Positions 1 to 7,089 of a stretch of DNA of 48,683 bases are shown one piece after another; the stretch's first letter is position 1, and the number at the start of each line of letters is the position of its first letter. This DNA is from Bacteroidales bacterium. GTDB taxonomy: Bacteria; Bacteroidota; Bacteroidia; Bacteroidales; JAADJA01. A program made the translations under genes and the position numbers. Below the pieces are notes generated by a model, which was not told the DNA's origin, searched no databases, and was given only the letters and a program-made list of their open reading frames with translations. The stretch covers positions 1 to 48,683 of the forward strand of contig JAGQVF010000096.1 in assembly GCA_020438135.1 (NCBI GenBank). The letters are read 5' to 3'.

Positions 1-238
1 GGATTAAAAATTAATTATTTACGGACCATTTGACAAAGAATGAAACCGGTGATGTAAAAAAAGTATTACGATTTTTTTTTTATAAAATCAAGGTCAATTT
101 GGTTTTTTTTTCAAGTTTTTTTGAGGGAATTTTGTCGGAATTTCCAGCTTAGCAAGGGAGATTTTCCAACACTACTATCAGACGTAACAAATGAAGAAAA
201 TATTAAAATTTAAATTGCTTTAATACAATTATTTGAGA
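1..238. other. AT-rich region upstream of dnaA
   Basis: This region of about 240 bases has no credible gene. It is strongly AT-rich with several T-tracts (about 69-79, 102-111 and 115-121). I looked for DnaA boxes of the TTATNCACA type on both strands and saw none. I also found no convincing TTTG/TAnnTTTG promoter pair. It presumably holds the dnaA promoter and leader. An origin here is possible only in the weak sense that dnaA lies next to it. Confidence 0.5.
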
Positions 239-1678
239 ATGAAAAAAAATTGTAAAGCAGTCTGGGAGAATTGTCTAAATGTGATTCGTGACAATATTAG
301 TCATCAGAGTTTTAAAACATGGTTTGAGCCGATCAAACCAGTTAAACTCGAGGGCAATGTTCTTACAATTATGGTTCCCAGCCAGTTTTTTTACGAATGG
401 CTGGAGGAGCATTACATCACTTTGCTTAAAAAAACAATTAAAAAGGAATTAGGCAACGAAGGACGACTCGAATACAGCATTATCATGGATAGTGCTTACA
501 ATGGGAATACACAGCCATTCACAGTCAATTTTCCCACCTCCAATAAAAAAGATACGGCAAATCCGCCGGTTAATATGCCCATCGACCTGAATAAAGGTTC
601 ATCCAAAGAGATTCCCAATCCTTTTATCATTCCCGGGTTGAAAAAAATAAAGGTTAACTCACAACTGAATGAAAATTATTCGTTCGATAACTTTATTGAA
701 GGTGACTGCAACCGGCTTGCCCGTTCAGCAGGGTATGCTGTTGCCAGTAATCCTGGGAAAACGGCATTTAATCCACTGTTGATATACAGTAATGTGGGCC
801 TTGGTAAAACCCACCTGGCACATGCCATCGGTCTGGAAGTAAAAAATAATTTTCCTGAAAAAACAGTTCTTTACGTAACCTCCGAACAATTTACCAACCA
901 ATACATTGACGCTGTTAAAAACAACAGCCAGAACGACTTTGTCCATTTTTACCAGATGATAGATGTATTGATCGTGGATGATATACAATTCCTTGTAAAG
1001 AAAGAAAAGACGCAGGAAATTTACTTTCATATTTTCAACCATCTGCACCAGAACAATAAACAGTTGATCATCACCTCAGATAAGCCGCCTGTTGAGATGG
1101 AAGGGATGAATGCGAGGTTGCTATCGAGGTTTAAATGGGGGTTGTCCGCCGATTTGCAGGTTCCGGATTTGGAAACGAGAATTGCGATCATTGAAAAGAA
1201 ATTATATAAAGATGGGCTGGAAATGCCCAAAGATGTTGTCGAATACCTTGCTTACAGCATCACAACCAATATCAGGGAGCTGGAGGGCGCTCTGATCTCA
1301 ATTCTTGCACAATCATCCCTGAACAAAAAAGCAATAAATCTCGAATTGGCTAAAAAGATGATTGATAAGTTCGTTAAAAATACATCACGCGAAATATCAA
1401 TCGATTACATCCAAAAAGTTGTAAGTGATTATTTCGGATTACCGCTTGAAGCAATTCATTCAAAAACAAGAAAAAGAGAAATCGTACAGGCACGACAACT
1501 GGCCATGTATTTTTCGAAAAAACTTACCAAGGCTTCACTTGCAACTATCGGACTTCATTGTGGTAATAAAGATCACGCTACGGTTTTACATGCCTGTCGA
1601 ACGGTTAATAACCTGATAGAAACCGATAAGCAGTTCAGAAACTATGTTGAAGAACTCGATAAGAAAATCACTCTTTGA
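239..1678 (+). CDS. dnaA: Chromosomal replication initiator protein DnaA
   Basis: DnaA is the AAA+ ATPase that binds DnaA boxes and opens oriC. The protein has the family order: an N-terminal helicase-loading domain (about 1-85, with the W-F-E-P motif near residue 29), a variable linker, the AAA+ domain with Walker A GLGKT near residue 187 and Walker B around I-V-D-D-I-Q, and a C-terminal DNA-binding domain with the signature G-N-K-D-H-A-T-V. A TTG two codons upstream (233) is possible, but the ATG at 239 gives the usual N-terminus, so I use it (479 aa, normal length). No Shine-Dalgarno is visible. The gene stands alone, with a different unit starting at 1762. Confidence 0.97.
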   Translation: MKKNCKAVWENCLNVIRDNISHQSFKTWFEPIKPVKLEGNVLTIMVPSQFFYEWLEEHYITLLKKTIKKELGNEGRLEYSIIMDSAYNGNTQPFTVNFPTSNKKDTANPPVNMPIDLNKGSSKEIPNPFIIPGLKKIKVNSQLNENYSFDNFIEGDCNRLARSAGYAVASNPGKTAFNPLLIYSNVGLGKTHLAHAIGLEVKNNFPEKTVLYVTSEQFTNQYIDAVKNNSQNDFVHFYQMIDVLIVDDIQFLVKKEKTQEIYFHIFNHLHQNNKQLIITSDKPPVEMEGMNARLLSRFKWGLSADLQVPDLETRIAIIEKKLYKDGLEMPKDVVEYLAYSITTNIRELEGALISILAQSSLNKKAINLELAKKMIDKFVKNTSREISIDYIQKVVSDYFGLPLEAIHSKTRKREIVQARQLAMYFSKKLTKASLATIGLHCGNKDHATVLHACRTVNNLIETDKQFRNYVEELDKKITL

Positions 1679-1689
1679 TGCATAAAAAA

Positions 1690-1720
1690 TTTGAATTGTG
1701 CAGTAATTTTAGTAATTTAG
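1690..1720 (+). promoter_or_regulatory. Candidate Bacteroidota promoter for the phosphatase unit
   Basis: TTTG at 1690-1693 is followed by a 19-base spacer and TAATTTAG at 1713-1720, which matches TAnnTTTG at five of its six fixed bases. Transcription would start near 1726, about 36 bases before the ATG at 1762. The spacing is good, but the -7 box has one mismatch. Confidence 0.4.
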
Positions 1721-1761
1721 ACAACTCTTGATAAACTTCAGGTGTTAAAATCAAAAAAATT

Positions 1762-2232
1762 ATGAAAATTCTTTTCCTGTGCCATTCAAACATGTGCCGT
1801 TCCCCGCTTGCTGAAGGTCTTTTAAAGATGATCTTCAAAGACAAACAAATCAATGCCATCGTAGATTCTGCCGGTTTTGAAGCCTATTACATCAATGATG
1901 CTCCTGATGACAGGGCTGTGCAAAAGGCGCGTGAAAACGGTATCGATATTTCAACAAAAAAGGTGAGACTTTTTACACAGGAAGATTTCGACAAGTTTGA
2001 TAAAATTTATGTGATGGATACCAATTCATATCGAAATGCCATGTATTTTGCCAGGGACGAGAATGATATCCAAAAACTTGATTATTTGATGAATGTTATC
2101 AACCCCGGTAAAAACGAATCGGTTCCTGATCCCTATTATCATAAGCTGGAGGCCGGCAAAGAAACCTATGAAATTTTGAAGCGGGCATGTGAAAAAATTG
2201 CCAGTGGACTTGAATCCCAATATTTGAACTAA
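1762..2232 (+). CDS. Low-molecular-weight protein tyrosine phosphatase
   Basis: This is a 156-residue cytoplasmic phosphatase of the LMW-PTP/arsenate-reductase-like fold. The P-loop CHSNMCRS lies at residues 7-14, giving nucleophile Cys7 and phosphate-binding Arg13 in the C-x5-R arrangement. The general-acid loop D-P-Y-Y lies near residue 122. The length matches the family. In Bacteroidota such enzymes often act on tyrosine-phosphorylated polysaccharide export kinases, but no such kinase is in this window, so the substrate is unknown. The next gene starts three bases after the stop, so this is the first gene of a likely three-gene unit. The ATG start places the P-loop at the usual position. 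Confidence 0.93.
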   Translation: MKILFLCHSNMCRSPLAEGLLKMIFKDKQINAIVDSAGFEAYYINDAPDDRAVQKARENGIDISTKKVRLFTQEDFDKFDKIYVMDTNSYRNAMYFARDENDIQKLDYLMNVINPGKNESVPDPYYHKLEAGKETYEILKRACEKIASGLESQYLN

Positions 2233-2235
2233 TTA

Positions 2236-3207
2236 TTGAAATTGATCCATTTGAACAAAGTTCCTGATAAGGCTGCAATTGATGTTGCTGCCAACCGAAT
2301 TCAACATTTTATCCATAAAACTCCCATTCTAACCTCTCGAATACTCAATGAAGCGACAGGTGCAAATCTGTTTCTGAAATGCGAAAACCTTCAGAAAGCA
2401 GGGGCATTTAAATCAAGAGGTGCTGTCAATGCGCTGTTTAGCTTATCCGAAATTGAATTAAAAAAGGGAGTTTGTACCCATTCTTCTGGTAATCATGCAG
2501 CAGCGCTTGCAAGAGCGGCTGCTCTGAGAAATACAAAGGCTTACATCGTAATGCCTGAAAATTCACCTACCGTTAAAGTGGATGCCGTAAAATATTATGG
2601 CGGGCAAATCAGTTTTTGTGCCCCAAACCTGGCTGCGAGGGAATCAACGCTTAAAACGATACAGTTAGAAACTGGAGCTATTGAAATTCATCCCTATAAC
2701 AATTTTACCATTATTGCCGGACAAGCCACAGCAGCCAGGGAGATTTTTCTTCAACTCGATATGGAACCCGATTTTATTATTGCACCTGTGGGTGGGGGAG
2801 GATTGCTTAGTGGAACAGCATTGTCTGCTAATTATTTTTCTGGGAAAACAAAAGTAATTGCAGCCGAGCCTAAAGGAGCCGATGATGCATACCGCTCATT
2901 CAAAGCAGGTGAAATTATACCTTCTGAAAATCCGGTAACAATTGCCGATGGTTTACTTACATCTCTGGGTAGCAAAACTTTTCCAATCATTATGGAACAC
3001 GTACACCGCATTTTTACAGTTGAAGAGCATTCGATAGTAAAAGCGATGAAGTTTATTTGGGAACGAATGAAAATCGTAATTGAACCTTCCTCTGCTGTTG
3101 CTGTTGCGGCTGTTTTCGAAAACAAAGCATATTTTGAACATACAAATACGGCTCTTATCATCTCGGGTGGGAATTGCGACCTCAATAAATTACCCTGGCT
3201 CACATGA
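2236..3207 (+). CDS. PLP-dependent threonine/serine dehydratase or serine racemase-like enzyme
   Basis: This is a fold-type II pyridoxal-phosphate enzyme of the catabolic threonine dehydratase/serine racemase group (323 aa). Visible features are the PLP lysine in F-K-S-R-G (about Lys59), the S-S-G-N-H substrate loop near residue 85, and the glycine-rich phosphate-binding loop V-G-G-G-G-L-L near residue 186. There is no C-terminal ACT regulatory domain, which argues against biosynthetic IlvA. The start is a TTG at 2236; no ATG lies near, and the N-terminus fits homologues that begin just before a H-x-T-P-I/V-L motif. A TTG at 2251 is an alternative. Whether it deaminates threonine or serine, or racemises serine, cannot be told from sequence. 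Confidence 0.85.
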   Translation: MKLIHLNKVPDKAAIDVAANRIQHFIHKTPILTSRILNEATGANLFLKCENLQKAGAFKSRGAVNALFSLSEIELKKGVCTHSSGNHAAALARAAALRNTKAYIVMPENSPTVKVDAVKYYGGQISFCAPNLAARESTLKTIQLETGAIEIHPYNNFTIIAGQATAAREIFLQLDMEPDFIIAPVGGGGLLSGTALSANYFSGKTKVIAAEPKGADDAYRSFKAGEIIPSENPVTIADGLLTSLGSKTFPIIMEHVHRIFTVEEHSIVKAMKFIWERMKIVIEPSSAVAVAAVFENKAYFEHTNTALIISGGNCDLNKLPWLT

Positions 3208-3926
3208 TTGATCAGGAGAAGGGCATATTGTATCTGATACCATCTTATCTTCATCCTGAGAGCGAAGTATCCGTTATCCCATCCGGAAACATAGAAATCA
3301 TCAGAAAGATTGATTTTTTTGTTGTGGAAAATAAAAGGACAGCGCGTCGTATGTTGCGTAAAATGGGATTTGCCGAAGATTTTGATGAAAAAAAATTTGC
3401 TGAGCTAAATAAACACACTGATCCTGTGCAAATTCCGGATATGCTGATGCCAGCCCTTAAAGGCAATGATATTGGGTTATTGTCGGAAGCAGGACCACCT
3501 TGCATTGCCGATCCGGGCAGCATTGTTGTATCTTATGCCCATTCGAAAGGTATCAAGGTAGTTCCTTTGACCGGGCCTTCAAGTATTTTGCTTGCTCTAA
3601 TGGCCTCCGGTATGAATGGTCAGAATTTTGTTTTTCATGGCTACCTTCCTATTGATAATAAAGCGAGAAGTCAAAAAATCAGGGAAATAGAACAGTTATC
3701 CAAACAATCGGATCAAACTCAGGTATTTATTGAAACACCATTCCGAAATAACCAATTGTTGGAGGCCTTACTAAGAAACTGTAATGAAGGTACTTTGCTC
3801 TGTATCGCTTGTGATATCACCCATCCATCAAGTGAAATGATTCTCACAAAACCAATAAGATTTTGGAAAAACCACAAACCTGATTTACACAAAAAGCCGG
3901 TTGTTTTCTTGATTTACAGCAGATAA
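3204..3926 (+). CDS. RsmI-like SAM-dependent methyltransferase (tetrapyrrole methylase fold)
   Basis: This 240-residue protein has the tetrapyrrole-methylase fold and resembles RsmI, which 2'-O-methylates C1402 of 16S rRNA. The motif S-E-A-G-P-P-C-I-A-D-P-G (around residue 93) and the L-T-G-P-S-S stretch (around residue 121) are typical RsmI segments. The usual N-terminal T-P-I-G-N-L-x-D motif is missing: here an I-P-S-Y-L segment is followed by a divergent stretch. The protein is also shorter than RsmI (about 270-290 aa). I therefore call it a divergent RsmI paralogue; the true RsmI would be elsewhere. Its ATG overlaps the stop of the dehydratase-like gene (ATGA), indicating translational coupling. 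Confidence 0.78.
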   Translation: MIDQEKGILYLIPSYLHPESEVSVIPSGNIEIIRKIDFFVVENKRTARRMLRKMGFAEDFDEKKFAELNKHTDPVQIPDMLMPALKGNDIGLLSEAGPPCIADPGSIVVSYAHSKGIKVVPLTGPSSILLALMASGMNGQNFVFHGYLPIDNKARSQKIREIEQLSKQSDQTQVFIETPFRNNQLLEALLRNCNEGTLLCIACDITHPSSEMILTKPIRFWKNHKPDLHKKPVVFLIYSR

Positions 3927-3933
3927 GAAAAAT

Positions 3934-3964
3934 AAAGGCGGTAGATCATTGACCCACCACCTTT
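3934..3964 (+). other. Imperfect hairpin after the methyltransferase gene
   Basis: AAAGGCGGT (3934-3942) pairs with ACCACCTTT (3956-3964), giving eight pairs and one C-A mismatch around a 13-base loop, eight bases past the stop codon. No U-tract follows, so it is not a classical terminator. It may protect the 3' end of the mRNA. The rest of 3927-4055 shows nothing else I can name. Confidence 0.3.
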
Positions 3965-4055
3965 GCGCTGCTCTGTATAAAATATACCTTAATAACTGAT
4001 TAATACTATCTCATATTGTAATTTGAAGTTGCAAAGATGCCTGAAATTTGCGCAT

Positions 4056-4076
4056 AAAAAAACCCGCTTTCGCGGG
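4056..4076 (-). terminator. Rho-independent terminator of tRNA-Ser
   Basis: CCCGC-TTTC-GCGGG (4063-4076) is a perfect 5-bp GC stem with a four-base loop. Read on the minus strand it is followed by seven Ts (4056-4062 complement). It begins ten bases beyond the 3' end of the tRNA gene, so it is the expected end of that short transcript. A shorter A-run on the other side (the complement of a T-run) makes it unlikely to work as well for plus-strand transcripts. Confidence 0.85.
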
Positions 4077-4085
4077 AAAAAAGTG

Positions 4086-4170
4086 CGGAGAGAGAGGGAT
4101 TCGAACCCCCGGAGGTTTGACCCTCAACGGTTTTCAAGACCGCCGCAATCGACCACTCTGCCATCTCTCC
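4086..4170 (-). tRNA. tRNA-Ser (anticodon UGA)
   Basis: This is an 85-nt class II tRNA with the long variable arm of serine tRNAs. The acceptor stem pairs GGAGAGA (4170 down to 4164) with TCTCTCC (4093 down to 4087), and G is the discriminator base at 4086. The T-arm contains GGTTCGAATCC. The anticodon TGA is complementary to 4134-4136, in the loop C-T-T-G-A-A-A, with purines after the anticodon. It would read UCN serine codons, chiefly UCA. CCA is not encoded. It has its own promoter and terminator and is transcribed against the neighbouring genes. Confidence 0.96.
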
Positions 4171-4174
4171 GCGG

Positions 4175-4203
4175 CAAAAATACAATTTTTTTGATTTCTC
4201 AAA
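4175..4203 (-). promoter_or_regulatory. Promoter of tRNA-Ser
   Basis: On the minus strand TTTG (complement of 4200-4203) is followed by a 17-base spacer and TATTTTTG (complement of 4175-4182), a perfect TAnnTTTG. The -7 box ends five bases before the first tRNA base, so the transcript should begin at or almost at the mature 5' end. Confidence 0.7.
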
Positions 4204-4310
4204 ATAATTTCATCAATTAAAACATGTTTGAATCAATTATTGTAAACCCTGTTGAACCATTCACAATATAATTATGTCATTGAAATAAGTCAGTCAAAAT
4301 AATTATTTAA

Positions 4311-4318
4311 TACTTTTG
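4311..4318 (+). promoter_or_regulatory. -7 element (TACTTTTG) for the HlyD-VTC-DUF4956 unit
   Basis: TACTTTTG matches TAnnTTTG exactly and lies 27 bases before the ATG at 4346. No TTTG is seen at the expected -33 distance, so only half the promoter is recognised. The element covers the TTG that would otherwise give a longer reading frame from 4316, which is one reason to prefer the ATG. Confidence 0.45.
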
Positions 4319-4345
4319 ACGCTTTTACACAGTGGACAATTCAGC

Positions 4346-5404
4346 ATGAGGTTAAGCAGAAGGAATATCCTGTTAATTTTTCTGGTCGTATGTCTCTTGA
4401 TGGTTTTCGTACCCATCAGGATACCTTATAGTTTTGAATCTGTTGCCAAAATTTTGCCAGTGAAAGAGTGGCACTTGAAACGGGGACAGGATGATAGTTT
4501 CATTAGTGAGCTGAACGACAATAGCACCAACGTGGTCAGTCATATGAAGAACTATAAATTCGAGAGAGGAGATATTGCAGAGGTGTATCTGGATGAAGCG
4601 CTTGATACCGGAAAATATATCAAAAAGGGTGATACAATTGCCTTTATACATTCATATTATATTGAAAATGAAATTACCCGGCTGAAAAATCTGAAGAAGG
4701 TTGAAGAAAACGCGCTGCGAATGAATTTAAGCGGCGAAAAGCAGGAACTGATCGAACAGGCGGAAAACAAATATGCCTTCGCCCAACAACAACTCGACCT
4801 TGAAAGAAAAAAGTATGATCGTGAAAAGCAGTTGTTCAGGGATAGCATCATTTCGACTGCAGATTTTGAGATCACTGAAAATACATATCGCCTGGCTAAA
4901 ATTAATGTTGATATTGCCCACAGCGAATTAAAGTCATTGCGAACCGGCGTGAAGCCTGAACAAATCGATTATATTAAACAACAGATAGAAAGCTATAGCA
5001 ATGAAATTGGCAAGCTTGAAAATCAAGTGGAACAATACTACATAACACCTCCAATAAGTGGTGTTCTGTCATTTAATAAAGTGGTTGACGGGGTGGTATC
5101 AGTGAGTGACACAACCAAATATGTATTGCAAATTCCTGTTCAGGTTACTAATTTGAAGTTTATACAATCCATCTCAGCGATCAGATTTTCACTACCCGGC
5201 TACGATGAAAGGGTGAGCGCCTCTTTGCTGGATATTGAAGAAAATGTAAATGTAATTCCCGGTGAGCAAATGGTAATTGCGCGTGCATTGATTTCAGGAG
5301 GTAAATACCGTATCTATCCCGGAATGATGGTGCAATGCAAAGTTATTTGCGATAAAATTACAATACTTGAATACCTGAAAAGGGGAATACAGTTGAACAT
5401 CTGA
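4346..5404 (+). CDS. HlyD-like membrane fusion/adaptor protein
   Basis: This 352-residue inner-membrane-anchored protein resembles HlyD/EmrA periplasmic adaptors. Seen in sequence: a short basic N-terminus and one transmembrane helix (about 7-24); a first lipoyl-like half motif with R-G-D-I-A-E-V and K-K-G-D-T-I-A (about 75-100); a long charged helical hairpin predicted as coiled coil (about 105-225); then the returning lipoyl half with P-P-I-S-G-V-L, and a beta-rich C-terminus. No ABC transporter, MFS pump or outer-membrane channel accompanies it. The next two genes encode a VTC-domain protein (two bases downstream) and a DUF4956 membrane protein. It is therefore more likely part of that module than of a classical efflux pump, but this is inference. 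The ATG at 4346 is preferred over a TTG at 4316, which lies inside the promoter element. Confidence 0.75.
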   Translation: MRLSRRNILLIFLVVCLLMVFVPIRIPYSFESVAKILPVKEWHLKRGQDDSFISELNDNSTNVVSHMKNYKFERGDIAEVYLDEALDTGKYIKKGDTIAFIHSYYIENEITRLKNLKKVEENALRMNLSGEKQELIEQAENKYAFAQQQLDLERKKYDREKQLFRDSIISTADFEITENTYRLAKINVDIAHSELKSLRTGVKPEQIDYIKQQIESYSNEIGKLENQVEQYYITPPISGVLSFNKVVDGVVSVSDTTKYVLQIPVQVTNLKFIQSISAIRFSLPGYDERVSASLLDIEENVNVIPGEQMVIARALISGGKYRIYPGMMVQCKVICDKITILEYLKRGIQLNI

Positions 5405-5406
5405 CA

Positions 5407-6171
5407 ATGCGGTTTGAATTTAAATATATAGTTGCTGAAAGATACCTGGATGAATTACGAAATTCGGTAAGACCGTTCGTAGAAGTTGATCCTTTTGCCG
5501 ATGCAGAAGAGAAAAACGAATACACAGTCAGATCAATTTACTTTGATACACCCAATTTCGACTATTATTATGAAAAAATTGATGGCATCAAAAACCGCAA
5601 AAAGCTTAGGATACGTGGCTACGACGATGTTGAAAAAAACAACACGGTGTTTCTCGAAATAAAACGTAAATACGATGTACCCATAAAGAAGTACCGTGCT
5701 CCCGTTAATTTTGAAGATGCGCAGGATATTTTTAAAAAAAGTGCTATCAACGGTCATGTACTCAATCAATTACCCATCATTGAGGGCTACGCTAATTCAA
5801 AGCGATTTTTTTTCCAAATGTATAGCCGGAACCTGAGACCAACGGTATTGGTAGTTTATGATCGTGAGGCATATTACAGTAAATTCGATCGCACTGTCCG
5901 GCTGACTTTTGATAAACGACTACGTGGGGAGGCTTATCCTGAACTTAAAAACCTGTTTAATGAAAGAAATCTCAGGTCAGCCCTGCATGGCAGATTTATT
6001 CTCGAAGTAAAATTTAATAATCATTTTCCCTCATGGCTTCATCCTGTTATTTCAAGGTTTAATTTGAAAAGACAATCGGCCTCTAAATATGTAATAACAA
6101 TGGATGCATGCAATGTGATCGGAAAACCGGGTAGATCAACTTTGTATACCCGCGCAAAGTGGTACGTTTAA
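5407..6171 (+). CDS. VTC-domain (CYTH/triphosphate tunnel) protein, polyphosphate polymerase-like
   Basis: This 254-residue protein matches the VTC domain, the catalytic fold of the yeast polyphosphate polymerase Vtc4 and a member of the triphosphate-tunnel superfamily. The tunnel residues can be followed strand by strand: R-F-E-F-K-Y at the N-terminus, S-I-Y-F-D-T near residue 47, K-L-R-I-R-G near residue 64, the charged E-I-K-R-K strand near residue 82, Y-D-R-E-A near residue 155, V-R-L-T-F-D near residue 164, and L-E-V-K-F near residue 198. No signal peptide or membrane segment is seen, so the active site is probably cytoplasmic. In other bacteria this domain is commonly linked to DUF4956 genes, as here. 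The product (polyphosphate or another phosphate polymer) is not established. Confidence 0.85.
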   Translation: MRFEFKYIVAERYLDELRNSVRPFVEVDPFADAEEKNEYTVRSIYFDTPNFDYYYEKIDGIKNRKKLRIRGYDDVEKNNTVFLEIKRKYDVPIKKYRAPVNFEDAQDIFKKSAINGHVLNQLPIIEGYANSKRFFFQMYSRNLRPTVLVVYDREAYYSKFDRTVRLTFDKRLRGEAYPELKNLFNERNLRSALHGRFILEVKFNNHFPSWLHPVISRFNLKRQSASKYVITMDACNVIGKPGRSTLYTRAKWYV

Positions 6172-6184
6172 ATGAAAAAGAATT

Positions 6185-6868
6185 ATGTTTGAACAATTTC
6201 AAGATCTAGACCTCTTCCCGGTAAATGTATTCGATGTTGTAAGCAATTTACTTGTTGCACTGGTGTGCGGTATTATCATTGCCCTGGTGTACAGGTTTAT
6301 ATATAAAGGTCCGAGTTATTCGTCCACATATGTAAACTCATTGGTGTTGTTAACTTTGATCACTTCTGTTGTAATTCTCGTAATCGGGAATAATTTGGCA
6401 AGGGCATTTGGCCTTGTAGGAGCCATGTCTATAATTCGTTTCAGGACTGCAGTGCGGGATGTACAGGATATTGTTTTTATATTTTTTGCATTATCCATTG
6501 GTATGGCCTCAGGTGTAGGTTTGCACGTAATCGCTCTGGCAAGTACCATCATTATCAGTCTCATCGCTATTGTTTTGGTAACTTTCAACTTTGGATCGCC
6601 CCGACGTCAGGAATTTCTTTTGCAGGTATCATATGACTCCTCGGGAATTACTGAGGACCACATCGTGCAGATCATCAGGCGATATTCAGGAAAATACAAA
6701 CTTGTTAACCTCAAAAATCTTGGTGGAGATAATGTGGAGGCTTTTTACCACGTGGGCTATAAAACCAAAAAAAACAGTGGTGAATTACTCAGGGAACTCC
6801 GGTCAATTACCGAAGTGCTGAATGTAAACCTGTTTTTTGATGACGACGATTCCGATCACATTGCCTGA
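6185..6868 (+). CDS. DUF4956 family membrane protein
   Basis: This 227-residue protein has several hydrophobic helices in its first 145 residues and a soluble C-terminal domain. The helix-loop segment G-A-M-S-I-I-R-F-R-T-A-V-R-D (about residue 79-92) is the hallmark of DUF4956. It starts 13 bases after the VTC gene and completes the three-gene module. The biochemical role of the family is unknown. Because it repeatedly accompanies VTC-domain proteins, a channel or membrane anchor for the polymer-forming enzyme is a reasonable guess. The C-terminal half ends in an acidic D-D-D-D-S-D stretch. Confidence 0.85.
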   Translation: MFEQFQDLDLFPVNVFDVVSNLLVALVCGIIIALVYRFIYKGPSYSSTYVNSLVLLTLITSVVILVIGNNLARAFGLVGAMSIIRFRTAVRDVQDIVFIFFALSIGMASGVGLHVIALASTIIISLIAIVLVTFNFGSPRRQEFLLQVSYDSSGITEDHIVQIIRRYSGKYKLVNLKNLGGDNVEAFYHVGYKTKKNSGELLRELRSITEVLNVNLFFDDDDSDHIA

Positions 6869-6958
6869 ACAAACCTGAACCCTTTTCTTTTTGCTATGTT
6901 TTATTGATAAGCAAATCTTCATTGCTGAATTTTTTAATTTTACCGAAATTTAGGGTTT

Positions 6959-7081
6959 ATGGCAAAAACAATGTGCAAAACGAAAAAGGATAAAGAGTTC
7001 AAAAATCCGAAATTCAAATGCAAAAAATGTGAAGCCACTGCCAAAGAAAAAAAGCAGGTTTGTAAACCGGTAAAACTCTGA
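6959..7081 (+). CDS. Small cysteine- and lysine-rich protein, 40 residues
   Basis: An ATG at 6959 opens a 40-codon frame ending in TGA at 7079-7081. It has 14 lysines and four cysteines (Cys6, Cys21, Cys24, Cys35), two of them in a C-K-K-C pair. That pattern suggests a small metal-binding (zinc-ribbon-like) or nucleic-acid-binding protein. There is no signal peptide or membrane segment. It ends eight bases before the nucleotidyltransferase gene and looks like the first gene of that unit. I do not recognise a named family. The regular cysteine pattern and tight spacing argue that it is real; conservation in relatives has not been checked. Confidence 0.55.
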   Translation: MAKTMCKTKKDKEFKNPKFKCKKCEATAKEKKQVCKPVKL

Positions 7082-7089
7082 CAATATTC

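Noticed and set aside
1-238. Replication origin next to dnaA
   Set aside because: No DnaA boxes were visible on either strand; a strand-skew (GC skew) calculation on the whole chromosome would be needed.
3934-3964. Terminator after the RsmI-like gene
   Set aside because: The stem has a mismatch and no U-tract follows, so I list it only as a hairpin.
4023-4220. Open frame of 65 codons on the plus strand
   Set aside because: It runs through the terminator and the antisense of tRNA-Ser; the tRNA explains the sequence fully.
4316-4345. TTG start giving a ten-residue longer HlyD-like protein
   Set aside because: The TTG lies inside the TACTTTTG promoter element, so it would probably be upstream of the mRNA start or too close to it.
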